From NCBI GenBank assembly GCA_965656875.1, contig CBFHMJ010000016.1:1-64000 (forward strand): a DNA stretch of 64,000 nucleotides. The letters are read 5' to 3'. Source of the stretch: CBFHMJ01 sp965656875 (GTDB taxonomy: Bacteria > Pseudomonadota > Gammaproteobacteria > Enterobacterales > Alteromonadaceae). This document shows positions 42,705-52,086 of this stretch, piece by piece. Each line of letters opens with the position of its first letter. Position 1 is the stretch's first letter. The translations under genes and the position numbers were made by a program. The notes beneath the pieces were generated by a model that saw only the letters and a list, made by a program, of their open reading frames with translations, did no database searches and was not told the DNA's origin.

Positions 42705-44087
42705 TTAGTTTTTAACTTTAGCGCCACGAACGATTTGCTTCATGTTACCGCTAAGAACCCACGCACGTTGTGAGTTAGCGAAACGTGGAACAATCATACC
42801 ATCGTTGATTTCACGCTGAATGATGTAACGGTCGAATTCTGTAATTGGGAAGTACAGACGAGTATTTGGACGACCATCAGACATACCATTGATGTCTAAT
42901 TCTTCAAACGTTAATACGCCATCGTTGTTTTGATCAATCAGTGAGTACTGATATGCAAGTGACAAGTACAGACGAGTTTGAAGGTTAGTCTCTTCAGGGT
43001 GGAAAGATGCACGACGAGTGAATACATCGCGGTGGATTTCTTCAGTCAGACCAGATGGAACTGAACGAAGACGGAATTCACGCTGATCCGGGTTGAATGC
43101 CTGGAAACGATCCGGGTCACGAGGATCTGCAGGGTTATCACCATAGATCATAGGATCATTGTTATTAATACCAAGAGGGCCTGAACCAGGTACGATTGAT
43201 AGGAAGTGACCAAGAGTACCTGCTTTATATGCACCTTCTGGTGGGTGAAGTGCGTAAACACCACCGGCAAATGGGAATTCCTGGTGAGGGAATACCATGT
43301 TCGTTTCAGGACGGAACTCGAAGTAGTGGTGAGCATCATCCATTGACAGCGCGTTAAACGTACCCGCTGTTAGAGGGAAGGTTACCAGGCTTGTGTAATC
43401 GTCAGGCCATACGTCATGCTTAGCAGGATAACGCGGTGCTACACCACCTTTAGAGAAAACGTTACCTGGTACGTTATTACCAGTACCTTGAGCTGCCATG
43501 ATTTCAGCATCTTCAGGTGTCATGTAACCAAACTGAGCGTGGCCGTCAGGACGTGCAGGCGCAATTGGTGGAATACGAGTGGTGTACATGATAGTTGCTT
43601 CGTACCAACCTGTCTCAGCTTTGATCGTTTTAAGACCAGAGATATCCAGGTAAACACCTACGTGAGAACGTGGGTCACTTGGGTCAGTAGGAAGGCCAGG
43701 TTTACGTAGAGTAACCATACGTGCGATACCAACAGTGTTTGGATTACCACCAGTTAGTTCAGCTGTATCGTTAATACCTGGGATATGGTCAGTCCAGATA
43801 TTAGGCTCGAAATGTTGGTTATCAAGTAGCGCGTACTGGAAGAAGTCACGTTTGCTGTGATTTCTGAAAATCTTTTGAGGCTTGTACATGCTTGCGCGAG
43901 ATTTAAGCTCAGCAATACGCTCGTCTACCTCTTTGATTTTGACCTTTTGCGTTGTTTCTGAGGCTGATGATACAGCCAGAGTAGTACCACCGAACCATAG
44001 GCCTAATGTAAGTGCTGAAAGCCCCAGTAACCCCGATGTAACGCCTTTGTATAGTTTCTTTCTTTCGTTAGTTGGTTGCTTCGTCAT
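42705..44087 (-). CDS. Membrane-anchored or exported protein with EF-hand motif, unknown family
   Basis: 460 aa. One N-terminal hydrophobic segment (about residues 15-40, GVTSGLLGLSALTLGLWFGG) suggests a signal anchor, and a coiled-coil-like stretch (KVKIKEVDERIAELKSRA) follows. The remainder is a soluble, Pro/Gly/Asn-rich domain presumably in the periplasm. A canonical EF-hand loop DQNNDGVLTFEE lies at about residues 392-403, with ligands at positions 1, 3, 5 and 12. I do not recognise the family. Synonymous codons are strongly biased to those of the carbonic anhydrase and DsrE genes, hinting at high expression. ATG start with a moderately purine-rich leader, and its own strong terminator. 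Calcium binding is a prediction from the motif. Confidence 0.65.
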   Translation of the reverse strand: MTKQPTNERKKLYKGVTSGLLGLSALTLGLWFGGTTLAVSSASETTQKVKIKEVDERIAELKSRASMYKPQKIFRNHSKRDFFQYALLDNQHFEPNIWTDHIPGINDTAELTGGNPNTVGIARMVTLRKPGLPTDPSDPRSHVGVYLDISGLKTIKAETGWYEATIMYTTRIPPIAPARPDGHAQFGYMTPEDAEIMAAQGTGNNVPGNVFSKGGVAPRYPAKHDVWPDDYTSLVTFPLTAGTFNALSMDDAHHYFEFRPETNMVFPHQEFPFAGGVYALHPPEGAYKAGTLGHFLSIVPGSGPLGINNNDPMIYGDNPADPRDPDRFQAFNPDQREFRLRSVPSGLTEEIHRDVFTRRASFHPEETNLQTRLYLSLAYQYSLIDQNNDGVLTFEELDINGMSDGRPNTRLYFPITEFDRYIIQREINDGMIVPRFANSQRAWVLSGNMKQIVRGAKVKN

Positions 44088-45559
44088 AAATTAATCCTTA
44101 AAAAGTCAATAAATAAAGGATGTGTCACACTAGTTATGGCTTTCTGGCATACATTTGGAAGCCGTTCCTCTTGTCCGCACAGTTCTTGCAACCTTAAATG
44201 TTACAAATAATAACTAATGAACGAATTCCTTTTATGGGTAATTAATTCCTGATTGCAGGTACAGTATAAAAACAACAAACTAAAAAACAACCTTGTGTTT
44301 ACATATGTAACAAGGTGCTTGAAGGCATTTAAAGCGTTAAAAATGCATCTTCCAGACCATTCTACAGTTCTCTGAATATTAACAATATGTAAATAACGAC
44401 CATAAAGCATATCTAATTTAATAGAGTCTAAATCATGTGAAGCCTTGTTTTTACTTGTGCTTAGCTATCCCCTGATTAAGTCAATAGATGCAATACAGTT
44501 TCCAGTTGACTAATTGGTCAAAACCTAATGTATACAGATGTAAATATTATTTTATGCACTGGTTCCTTGTATCGGTAATCGTTTGGTTCATAAGTTGGAA
44601 TGATTGAGTCAGAAAGAAAAATATACCGGGTGATTAACGAATAATGAGTAGGGGGCAATAGCTAAGCTTGTTGTTCTAACTAACTGTAATGGCGTATAAA
44701 AAAATATGGATAGATACAAAAATCTGATATTGAACGAAAAATAAAACATTCAAAATATTTAATGAAAGCGTTAACATCTTTTACGTAGGCTATAGACAAA
44801 CTATAGGTACTATAAGCTGTATTTGAGGTTCAAAATCATTAACAAGGAAATGTAAGTGACTGAAATATTTGGATATCTATGAAAATGATAATCTATTAAC
44901 ACTATAGTAGACATTAGTGTATATATCATATTACCCAAAAATATAACGGCGTTGTTATTTTTTATGTGAAGTTAACTAAGCAGGGGACAAGTTAAGTAAT
45001 ATTTTAGCAATTCGTACTGTAAATAAAGGACGTCTGACAGGGTTTGCTAAACGATGTATATGTTAAGCCCCCATAAACCAAGGGGTTTAGCGGAAGGTCT
45101 GTTTTTTAATCGAAATATAATTGTGTGAATCTGTCATTTATTCTCCTGCTAATGGATGTGCGCTACCAACTCTAATTTTATTACTTGTTAACTTTATTCA
45201 CTTTGAGAACAGTGAAAGATAGTTATCAAATGAAAATTTACCCTGATTAGAACATTAAGAATAGATTGAAAAGTGTCCGATATTCAGGTGTTTGTATCAT
45301 TTTAGAGGAGCAGGTTTGTGGCTCTTTATCTCTTTTGATATCTGAACAAATGGAATTTAGTGCAGGTAATCGATTGATTGAAACCGAGGCAGTGTCATAA
45401 CTGTACTGAGGGTTCACAGACCCGGGTACTTTATTGCTAATAGAGTAAAATTAAGCAGGCATAGTTCGTGACGGAAACTGGAATTTGTCCAGATTTAACT
45501 GGTTACAACCTGTTTAGTTTCCATATCCTTCAGACCTTTAACGGGGATTCTTATTGAGC

Positions 45560-45650
45560 CTTGCTATGTTTATATAATGATTTCAGAAGGGGCGTCGTGT
45601 AGTTGTTTATTCAAACTGTACTGGTGAGAACCGCTACAAGCGTTGTTTAT
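45560..45650. mobile_element. Decayed MITE relic
   Basis: The stretch CTATGTTTATATAATGATTTC...GGCGTCGTGTAGTT (45564-45604) matches the interior of MITE copy A (GCATGTTTATACAAGGCTTCAGGTTGCGTCGTGTAGTT), and a CTACAAGCGTTGT block follows as in copy A. Terminal repeats are no longer visible. Confidence 0.55.
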
Positions 45651-45835
45651 ACAACGACTAATGATTGAACTGGAATACAAGTTCATCAGATATGACCAGC
45701 AACCACTGAAAATAGTTGATTTTACATGCCTGTGTGAGCGGTGAGGGTAAGAAGGTTTAGAGTGATCGTTATTTTGAGAAGTTAGTGTTGTTTTAACTGA
45801 AAGAGCGATAAAAAAGACCAGATTTAAAAAGAAAA

Positions 45836-45874
45836 AACCATAGCCATATGCAAAATATTGCGCTGACTATGGTT
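45836..45874 (-). terminator. Terminator of the DsrE-PPOX operon
   Basis: AACCATAG (45836-45843) pairs with CTATGGTT (45867-45874) with further internal pairing (TTGCGC/GCA). On the minus strand the stem is followed by TTTTTTC. It lies about 70 bp after the PPOX gene stop. Confidence 0.65.
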
Positions 45875-45943
45875 GGGACAAGTAGGTCGAAAAAAGAAAA
45901 TGGCCGAGAGACGGGACAGTTCAAACGGCCAACTCAGGTAATA

Positions 45944-46885
45944 TCAACCTGAAACAGGGGTGTAAATAGGGTTGAATGGTGAATAGTCTTGTAATTCCCA
46001 TTTAAAGCGTTCACCTAAACTAAACTGACGCCACTCTTTAATGGTGAACCGCCAGAAGCGCTTTGTGCCGCCCGAAACATTATCTGCATCATTCTGATCC
46101 CACAGGATCCGAGCGTCACCAGTCATTTGTAAAATCTGTTTGCTTTCAAAATCGATAAAAGTCACGCCAGCGTGAGGCCAAACCTCGAAATTGCCTAACG
46201 TGTTATACATGCTGTTGCCGTGATAGTCAGGAATAATAATCTCATTATCATTCACGACTTGCACAAACCCTTTACCGCCCCCGCGATGAGATGAATCTAC
46301 ACCGTGAGAAGGGTTTGCGCTCGCCACAAAGAAGGTATCGGCATCCTTTATTAGTTTTAGTTGCGCCTCACCGGGCACGTTGCCTTCTTTTACTTCTTCT
46401 GGCTGATACTCTGTTTGTTCATTTATTGTTATGTATCTTCGCTGAATGTACTTAGGACAATTGGGGTAAGCCTGTACAACAGAGAGTTTAAATTTGTCGT
46501 CACCAATAGATGACAGGTGTCCATTGACTCGTAGTCGCCGACGAGTGGCGAAATCAATGACGATGAGTCCGACGTCACCGCCATTGATTGCCGCAGTCCA
46601 TAGAGGGTCGTGAGATAGATAGTCCAGTTGAGATTTATCCAGGATAATGGTCTGTACGTCGGTCGCTGTTATAAAGCCGGGTTTCCCGATCAGAATTGTT
46701 GACCACGCATTATTGTTTTCATCAATACTTGCCAAAACAGCTACCGCTTGCTGTCCGACAAAAGGCACGGCGCCTGGAGGCATCATGTCAGAAATAACCT
46801 GACCATTCGCAAATGCGATGTGAGACTCGTTAGCCCGTTGTTGTACTGCCAGTTCGCCCTGATGAAACACTGATTGATTAGTCAT
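45944..46885 (-). CDS. Pyridoxamine 5'-phosphate oxidase-like flavin-binding protein
   Basis: A 313-aa protein with two split-barrel segments. The first contains AVAVLASIDENNNAWSTILIGKPGFITA (about residues 47-74) and VGLIVIDFATRRRLRVNGHLS (about 104-124). The second contains DTFFVASANPSHGVDSSHRGGGKGFVQVVNDNEIIIPDY and ILQMTGDARILW. This is the PPOX/FMN-binding family often annotated with MOSC or ferredoxin partners and used for redox of small molecules. It lies 58 bp downstream of the DsrE gene on the same strand and is probably co-transcribed with it. Substrate unknown. Confidence 0.85.
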   Translation of the reverse strand: MTNQSVFHQGELAVQQRANESHIAFANGQVISDMMPPGAVPFVGQQAVAVLASIDENNNAWSTILIGKPGFITATDVQTIILDKSQLDYLSHDPLWTAAINGGDVGLIVIDFATRRRLRVNGHLSSIGDDKFKLSVVQAYPNCPKYIQRRYITINEQTEYQPEEVKEGNVPGEAQLKLIKDADTFFVASANPSHGVDSSHRGGGKGFVQVVNDNEIIIPDYHGNSMYNTLGNFEVWPHAGVTFIDFESKQILQMTGDARILWDQNDADNVSGGTKRFWRFTIKEWRQFSLGERFKWELQDYSPFNPIYTPVSG

Positions 46886-46943
46886 ACCCTTATCCTTGAT
46901 AAAGCCGGGATTTCACCCGGCTAATTCTCGATTTAAACCGTTA

Positions 46944-47318
46944 TTAGAAAGTAATAACGTTGAAGCCGTCTGCTGCTAACTTAGCAACACTAGGAAGACC
47001 TTTAGTGCCAGGGATCATGTTTTCGTGAACAAGATCAAAACCTGATTTTTCAACTGACTCAGTTGCACCGAAAACGTCTGCACAACCACAAGATACGCCA
47101 GCGATTAAACCTTTAGTTAGTTCGAAAAGACCTGCAAGAGGATGCTCTGGGTTGCTTAGCTCAGCGATCCAGCGAGTACCAGTACCGTTGAAAAGAACAG
47201 TTACTTCATGACCTTGCTCTTTGAAGTCATGAGCAGCTGCAAGAGCGTTAAATACACGGCCTAGTGCTTCTTCTGATTGAGCTTTAGGATCTGACATTAC
47301 CAGAATCGCAGTTTTCAT
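46944..47318 (-). CDS. DsrE-family protein
   Basis: A 124-aa DsrE/DsrF-like protein: KTAILVMSDPKAQSEEALGRVFNALAAAHDFKEQGHEVTVLFNGTG gives the Rossmann-like first half, and the active-site-like GVSCGCADVFGA lies at about residues 73-84. A Cys-Gly-Cys there is compatible with persulfide chemistry. The ribosome site GAGGAAT is close to the ATG. Codon use is strongly biased, suggesting abundance. It heads the DsrE-PPOX operon and is divergent from a LysR gene 139 bp away, the likely regulator. Confidence 0.88.
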   Translation of the reverse strand: MKTAILVMSDPKAQSEEALGRVFNALAAAHDFKEQGHEVTVLFNGTGTRWIAELSNPEHPLAGLFELTKGLIAGVSCGCADVFGATESVEKSGFDLVHENMIPGTKGLPSVAKLAADGFNVITF

Positions 47319-47457
47319 TAGATATTCCTCGTTATAAAACAGTTAATCGATTTGAAGTTACAGCGTTGCTGTTGGAGTAGGATTGTTATAGATTCGTGTA
47401 CTGAATTAAATACCGAAAATCGGATTTCACTGTTTCACATTTTGGAGTAATGAAAGT
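47319..47457. promoter_or_regulatory. Divergent promoter region between DsrE and LysR genes
   Basis: This 139-bp gap must hold both promoters and, by the usual LysR rule, the regulator's binding site. A T-N11-A type palindrome is not obvious to me; candidates lie in ATACCGAAAATCGGATTTCA (about 47411-47430), where CCGAAAATCGG is a near-palindrome. Confidence 0.45.
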
Positions 47458-48357
47458 ATGGATAAATTTAACGCGATGGAAACCTTTGTCCAGATAGTCG
47501 ACAAAGGCAGCATGACTGCGGCAGCTGATCAGCTGGAAACATCGTTGCCAACAGTGGTGCGAACCTTGTCAGCTCTGGAAAACTACCTGGGCGTCAGATT
47601 ACTTAATCGTACAACCCGAAAGTTGCACCTAACGGAAGAAGGTGAGAAATATCTGGAACGCTGCCGGACGATTCTGGCCGATGTGGCGGATATTGAGCTG
47701 GCACTGTCCACCGCGCAAAGTGAGCCGAGCGGTAAACTACTGGTAACGGCGCCCGTTATGTTTGGTAGAACGCACGTCGCGCCCATCGTTAATAACTATT
47801 TGCAACGTTATAACAAGATGAAAGTTGACCTGACCTTGTCTGATCGCAGTGTAAATCTGATCGAAGAGGGGATTGATATTGCGGTGCGTATCGGTCATCT
47901 GGCCGATTCATCAATGGTGGGAACAAAGGTTGGTGAAGTCAGGCAGGTTTTATGTGCCAGTCCTGAATTGCTCGAACGAGTTGGAGCGCCACAACATCCG
48001 GATGATCTGATTGATAAACCCTGTGTACGAATGACAGGCTTAGCGAATGCGCCTAAGTGGACATTTTTTGAAAAAGAAAAGCGGGTTAGTGTACCAATCA
48101 ATGATGTGTTCATTTGTAATCAGGTACCCGCTACCATTGATGCGTGTTTGGCCGGGTTAGGATTTGGACTGTTTCTATCCTATCAGGTTATGCCATTGGT
48201 CAGAGCCGGTAAACTGCGTATTGTACTACCTGATTATGAGCCACCAACAATGCCAGTACACGTGTTGTACTCGCATCTTAAATTGATGTCAGTACGCGTA
48301 AAATCATTTGCTGACTGGATCAAGCGTGATTTAAAAATAGCGCTGGAAAAACAATAA
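47458..48357 (+). CDS. LysR-family transcriptional regulator
   Basis: A 299-aa regulator with the N-terminal HTH AMETFVQIVDKGSMTAAADQLETSLPTVVRTLSALENYLGVRLLNRTTRKLHLTEEG and the substrate domain starting PSGKLLVTAPVMFGRTHVAPIVNNYL (about 90-115). It belongs to the YafC/DsdC-like subgroup. Divergent orientation to the DsrE-PPOX operon makes that operon the likely target. The start is ATG 47458, with GGAGTAATGAAAGT upstream (GGAG). Confidence 0.9.
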   Translation: MDKFNAMETFVQIVDKGSMTAAADQLETSLPTVVRTLSALENYLGVRLLNRTTRKLHLTEEGEKYLERCRTILADVADIELALSTAQSEPSGKLLVTAPVMFGRTHVAPIVNNYLQRYNKMKVDLTLSDRSVNLIEEGIDIAVRIGHLADSSMVGTKVGEVRQVLCASPELLERVGAPQHPDDLIDKPCVRMTGLANAPKWTFFEKEKRVSVPINDVFICNQVPATIDACLAGLGFGLFLSYQVMPLVRAGKLRIVLPDYEPPTMPVHVLYSHLKLMSVRVKSFADWIKRDLKIALEKQ

Positions 48358-48626
48358 TAAACCACGAACATTCTAAATCTATACATAATCCTGACAGAGA
48401 GCTGTCGTCAGGAACGCATATAGTTTATGTCCATATCAATAATTAAAAGAATTATTATCTTCCATTAATCCATTTCTTTTTATCCGCACAGAGACAACAT
48501 AAATAAATTTTTACAGGGTGAACTTCTACCGTTAACACTTTAGCTGTTTTTATACCATGCTTAAGTTGACCGAACATCGCAACGGAAGTGATTCCGTTAA
48601 AAATAACAACATAAAGTAGGGCACTT

Positions 48627-49073
48627 ATGAGCGAGCTTTCCCGCAGTTGGTTAGAATTTCAAATCAATAATGAAACCTATATTCATTCGGTAGATTCAAT
48701 TGTCGAAGTGATGCCATATAACGAACCTTCGGAATCTACCGGAACTTCAGAAGAAATCATTGGTATGCTCAGTATTCGCGGAGAAATCGTGAGTATTATG
48801 TGCGGGCAGAAAATATTACAAACCGGTCTTGGCACACCAAACCCCAAGGGATTTATTATTATTGCTGAATCCGCCGACGCGAAGGTCGGTATAACTATTG
48901 ATAAGGTTGCTCAGATAAAAAACTTTGAGCCGTCTATGCTGGATATTCAGGACTCAGATACTGAGAGCCCTTATATCAAGGGCACAGTTCAGCAGGAAGA
49001 CCAACTTTATATCATCGTTGATTTTACGTCGCTGGCTGACAATCGGGATGAGGATGAAGATTATCCTGATTGA
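48627..49073 (+). CDS. CheW-like domain protein
   Basis: 148 aa with a single CheW domain: WLEFQINNETYIHSVDSIVEVMPY, MLSIRGEIVSIM (conserved N-L-RG-piv turn), KVGITIDKVAQI and YIKGTVQQEDQLYIIVDF. It ends in an acidic tail (DNRDEDEDYPD). No cheA or receptor gene is adjacent. It may serve the chemoreceptor at 32620 or a remote chemosensory array. A GGG-rich leader (TAGGGCACTT) precedes the ATG. Confidence 0.88.
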   Translation: MSELSRSWLEFQINNETYIHSVDSIVEVMPYNEPSESTGTSEEIIGMLSIRGEIVSIMCGQKILQTGLGTPNPKGFIIIAESADAKVGITIDKVAQIKNFEPSMLDIQDSDTESPYIKGTVQQEDQLYIIVDFTSLADNRDEDEDYPD

Positions 49074-49135
49074 TCGGAAGATTATTTATTAAGCTATTAC
49101 ATTGACTGATCAATATCAGCATTAAGTCGGTATGA

Positions 49136-49351
49136 TTATGACAATAACCGGGCTGTTAAACGCTGTGCCAGTGGAGAAACGAAAAAGGAAATACAAGCAG
49201 CCGCAGGCCAGGATAAAGAAAATGCTTTAAACCAGGCGGTAAAAAAATTAGGGGTAATACCAAGATTGAGAAAGGTGACCCACATGGTCATAAATGTTGT
49301 TAACAATAAAGACAAAATGACAGTAAATAGTACGCGGTGTTTCAAATTCAA
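49136..49351 (-). CDS. DUF2798 small membrane protein
   Basis: 71 aa, two membrane helices (about residues 7-30 and 40-62) with the family pattern FTVILSLLLTTFMTMWVTFLNLGI...FFTAWFKAFSLSWPAAACISFFVSPLAQRLTARL. No ATG is available in frame; TTG at 49351 or 49345 must serve, with GGATA just upstream. Function unknown for the family. Confidence 0.78.
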   Translation of the reverse strand: MNLKHRVLFTVILSLLLTTFMTMWVTFLNLGITPNFFTAWFKAFSLSWPAAACISFFVSPLAQRLTARLLS

Positions 49352-49526
49352 GTATCCAACTCATGACAGGAAAAAAGCGAGGCGCGGATATTACCTTAAG
49401 ACTCCCGGTAGTCCAATATCTCGCGTCAAATCTGGCCTAAATAAATATCATTTGTTGTCAATTTATCTGTAAAACAAAGCTTACTGATTACTGTTGAGTC
49501 GAGCTGTCAGCCAAATTATCGGGAAT

Positions 49527-50237
49527 CTATTTGGTGGCGTCTAATCGCTTATCTCGTTGTTCTCTAAACACACTGGGTAATTTAGCTTGTTGCTCGCCAG
49601 CGTCTTGTGCCGTCGCAACAGCATTTGCTGCCTGAGCGCCTTTGAATACACCTCTGGCAACCATACCCGCCGGTCCTGGTACAAAATGTAGAGGTGCTTC
49701 CAGCATTTTCATCACACCGGCTCGGGCTGCACCTTTTGCCAATTCTGCTTTTACCGCGTTGGACGCTTGTTCTTGTAACGCCGAACCATCCTGACTCACT
49801 GCATCAGCAACATCTGGGATTTTTTTACCTCCTTCAACTAGCTGGGCTGCAGTGTTAACGACACCTACCTCAGAAACTTTTTGCCTCATTTTTGCAACTG
49901 CTTGCTGAGCACCTGCAGCGACAGATGCTTTAAAATCATCCCTTCGTTGTTGCGGATTTGTCTTAGCTATATATTGTGCTGTTTTACTAAGTTCATGCAG
50001 ATCTGGTGGGGCTGTTGGGACTCGAGGCAACAAGCCCGGCGCGGGGCGTTGCTGAACTTCTGTTAATTTTTCACTGGCTTTGCGACCTGTTGGAGTTTGC
50101 ATTGCCGGAGCGGGCCGTTCAGCGTAATGATCAGCAGCAGCCTGAGCCACTTGTTGTACTGCACTGCCTGTTGCTAACGCTGTTGCATAGCGTTTAACGG
50201 CTTTTCCCGTTGCTTTTGCCGCGACTCGTCCAAACAT
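49527..50237 (-). CDS. Alanine-rich hypothetical protein
   Basis: A 236-aa protein rich in Ala, Gln, Lys and Pro and without a signal peptide. A basic N terminus (MFGRVAAKATGKAVKRYATALATG) leads to a Pro-rich linker (about residues 35-80; AERPAPAMQTPTG, PRVPTAPPD) and amphipathic helices (QQAVAKMRQKVSEVG, AVKAELAKGAARAGVMKM). A Gly/Ala-rich hydrophobic stretch lies near 185-215 (HFVPGPAGMVARGVFKGAQAANAVATA). No family recognised. The composition resembles phage- or secretion-linked internal proteins, but this is only an impression. ATG start with AAGGAAT upstream supports the frame. Confidence 0.6.
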   Translation of the reverse strand: MFGRVAAKATGKAVKRYATALATGSAVQQVAQAAADHYAERPAPAMQTPTGRKASEKLTEVQQRPAPGLLPRVPTAPPDLHELSKTAQYIAKTNPQQRRDDFKASVAAGAQQAVAKMRQKVSEVGVVNTAAQLVEGGKKIPDVADAVSQDGSALQEQASNAVKAELAKGAARAGVMKMLEAPLHFVPGPAGMVARGVFKGAQAANAVATAQDAGEQQAKLPSVFREQRDKRLDATK

Positions 50238-50785
50238 AAACCATTCCTTATTAACTACTAAATACTGCTTAACTAAATAAAATCTTATTTAACTTCAATT
50301 TAATACAGCAATCCCTGTGCCAGTCATTTCTTGCCACGACATCGCTAAAAACCAGCTGAACACCATATGAAGATTACAGATATGAGATTTTTCTATATTA
50401 ACTGGGTGAAAATTAGCTCAGTCTTAAGTGGATATTAACGCATTTGAGAGATGGTAAATGGGCGGTAATAGAATGGAATTACACAGCAGCGCCTGAAGCT
50501 GGTTGACTGGATTTGAGCGCGTTTATGGCAAGTTCTGTAACGTTATTATTTAGTGGTTGCTTGTAACGCTGAAGCAAGTAACTCGTCTAATTCCAGATGT
50601 TCAGATAGCAGAAATGATGCTTATTGGGATGAAGCGTATACTGAATTCTTATTGTTAACAGCTTGAACAACCTCTATATTAAATGGCTTATAATCTATCT
50701 TATGTTAAATTGAATTTATAATAAAACTTATTAAAATCAATGGTATACCCTTAACCAGTGTTATCGTTGAATAACTATTCGTTTG
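50238..50785. other. Intergenic region, nothing recognised
   Basis: About 550 bp between two minus-strand hypothetical genes; AT-rich, no ORF with a credible start, no hairpin with a T run that I can see. It holds the promoter for the alanine-rich protein gene. Confidence 0.4.
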
Positions 50786-51658
50786 TTATGCGTACCCTGC
50801 TCTTGTGACCAGTTCTCGATTGAGTACGCTGTAAGTGGGTAAATATTCAATCTCATTCTTGAATGGTTTTAACCGCTTCACTAACTTTTTAATTGCGCAA
50901 GGTGTTGTGTCGTAATCCAGTTTGTAACTCTTTAAATCGAATTCATGCGTTTTGTATTCGCCAATCAATTTCAGGTAGTTCGGCTGTTCGATAACGCAGA
51001 TGTCTGGCTTTGCTTTTATAAAAAATCGAGTTGGTGCCAATATGTCTCGATGAACAATAACCAAATCAACGTCAGGAATTATGCTGGGAATTCCATCGGG
51101 CCAGACGCAGCATGACTTTATTTCACTATCGAACAACCCGTACATAATCGCAGGAATAAATACTGTTTCGCCAATCTCGTTCTGGCGTTTCTCTCGTTGA
51201 TAGTTCCAGTGCCATTCTTGCTCTAATAGCTTGCCTGAGCGAGTTTTGATTTGATCAGCCAGCGTTTGATGATTAATAACAGAACTGTAGCCAAGCTGAT
51301 TGCCGTAGTTCCAGCCAGCGAGAAACCCTTCCCGGGAATATGGGCCTGAAGCCATGCCGCCAGTCTGATAATCGTAAATCTCAAAGTTAAAATGTTGAAT
51401 GAATGAGTGAACTTCAGGTTCCGCTTCTAAGGCAAAATAATGGGGCCTAAAATAATTCATATTAAAACTGGCGGCATGAATGATGTCATCATCGGCACTT
51501 TGTTCGTCATTTAAAGCAAATAAAAAGTGAACGCCAGTAGTTTGATTGTGGTAAACAGCCTGGTCATCAATCAGTGTGTAGTGGTTACGGCTGGAAAAAT
51601 ATTGTGAGAACTGCTCCCGGGATATGACTGGTGATGTAAAAAAAAGATCGTAACTCAT
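50786..51658 (-). CDS. Hypothetical 290-aa soluble protein
   Basis: 290 aa from ATG 51658 (MSYDLFFTSPVISREQFSQYF), which has AAGGACAG upstream on the minus strand; ATG 51703 would add 15 residues without a ribosome site. No signal peptide or membrane helix. Features include SYDLFFTSP at the start, a central FHFALEAEPEVHSFIQHFNF-like region and a C-terminal KPDICVIEQPNYLKLIGEYKTHEFDLKSYKLDY. I have an impression of similar MSYDLFF-starting proteins in bacteria that carry competition systems, but no function can be assigned. Stand-alone gene. Confidence 0.6.
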   Translation of the reverse strand: MSYDLFFTSPVISREQFSQYFSSRNHYTLIDDQAVYHNQTTGVHFLFALNDEQSADDDIIHAASFNMNYFRPHYFALEAEPEVHSFIQHFNFEIYDYQTGGMASGPYSREGFLAGWNYGNQLGYSSVINHQTLADQIKTRSGKLLEQEWHWNYQREKRQNEIGETVFIPAIMYGLFDSEIKSCCVWPDGIPSIIPDVDLVIVHRDILAPTRFFIKAKPDICVIEQPNYLKLIGEYKTHEFDLKSYKLDYDTTPCAIKKLVKRLKPFKNEIEYLPTYSVLNRELVTRAGYA

Positions 51659-52086
51659 GACCGTTCTGTCCTTAGACTCATTGCATGTTTCAATGTCGGT
51701 CATTCTAGACGATGCAGGTGTAAAAGTTAATTATCTATTATGTTGTTTTTATTAAGTTTTATTTCATCTGTTCTGTTTGAAATCAATCATTGAGTAATTT
51801 GCTCGAAACTCGTCCAGATAGCTACCCTGCACTGCTTCAACTCCTTGTTGTTACATCACACGTTAATTATCCACCCGGATATGTAAGTCATTTTGTCTGC
51901 TAAAACTTATGGCGTTAATCGTTCGCATCCACATTGTTAAGGAACAGATTTGTGCTATACCAATAGTAGGTCAACACAATTTTACGATTTACGGAACGTT
52001 TTGGTTGTGTTGCTCCTGCCAGGAAATACTGTCAGAAACCAGTTATGAAGTATGGTTCCTTCAAATAATAATGATTGGGGAATGTC
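51659..52086. other. Divergent intergenic region
   Basis: About 430 bp between the divergent hypothetical gene and the barrel gene. It holds both promoters; a short ORF at 51909-52094 lacks a ribosome site and is discounted. Confidence 0.4.

Larger units (their letters stand above)
44088..45943. other. Long AT-rich region without recognisable genes
   Basis: About 1.85 kb with stops in all frames; short ORFs are not supported by ribosome sites or composition. It holds the promoter of the 460-aa protein at its left end. There is a hairpin TAAGCCCC/GGGGTTTA around 45063-45090 followed some 18 bp later by a T run, and a decayed MITE at about 45560-45650. The right end carries the terminator of the PPOX gene. 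The rest shows nothing I can assign. Confidence 0.5.

Noticed and set aside
44201..44410. 69-aa minus-strand ORF in the long non-coding gap
   Set aside because: AT-rich, no ribosome site, no protein-like pattern.
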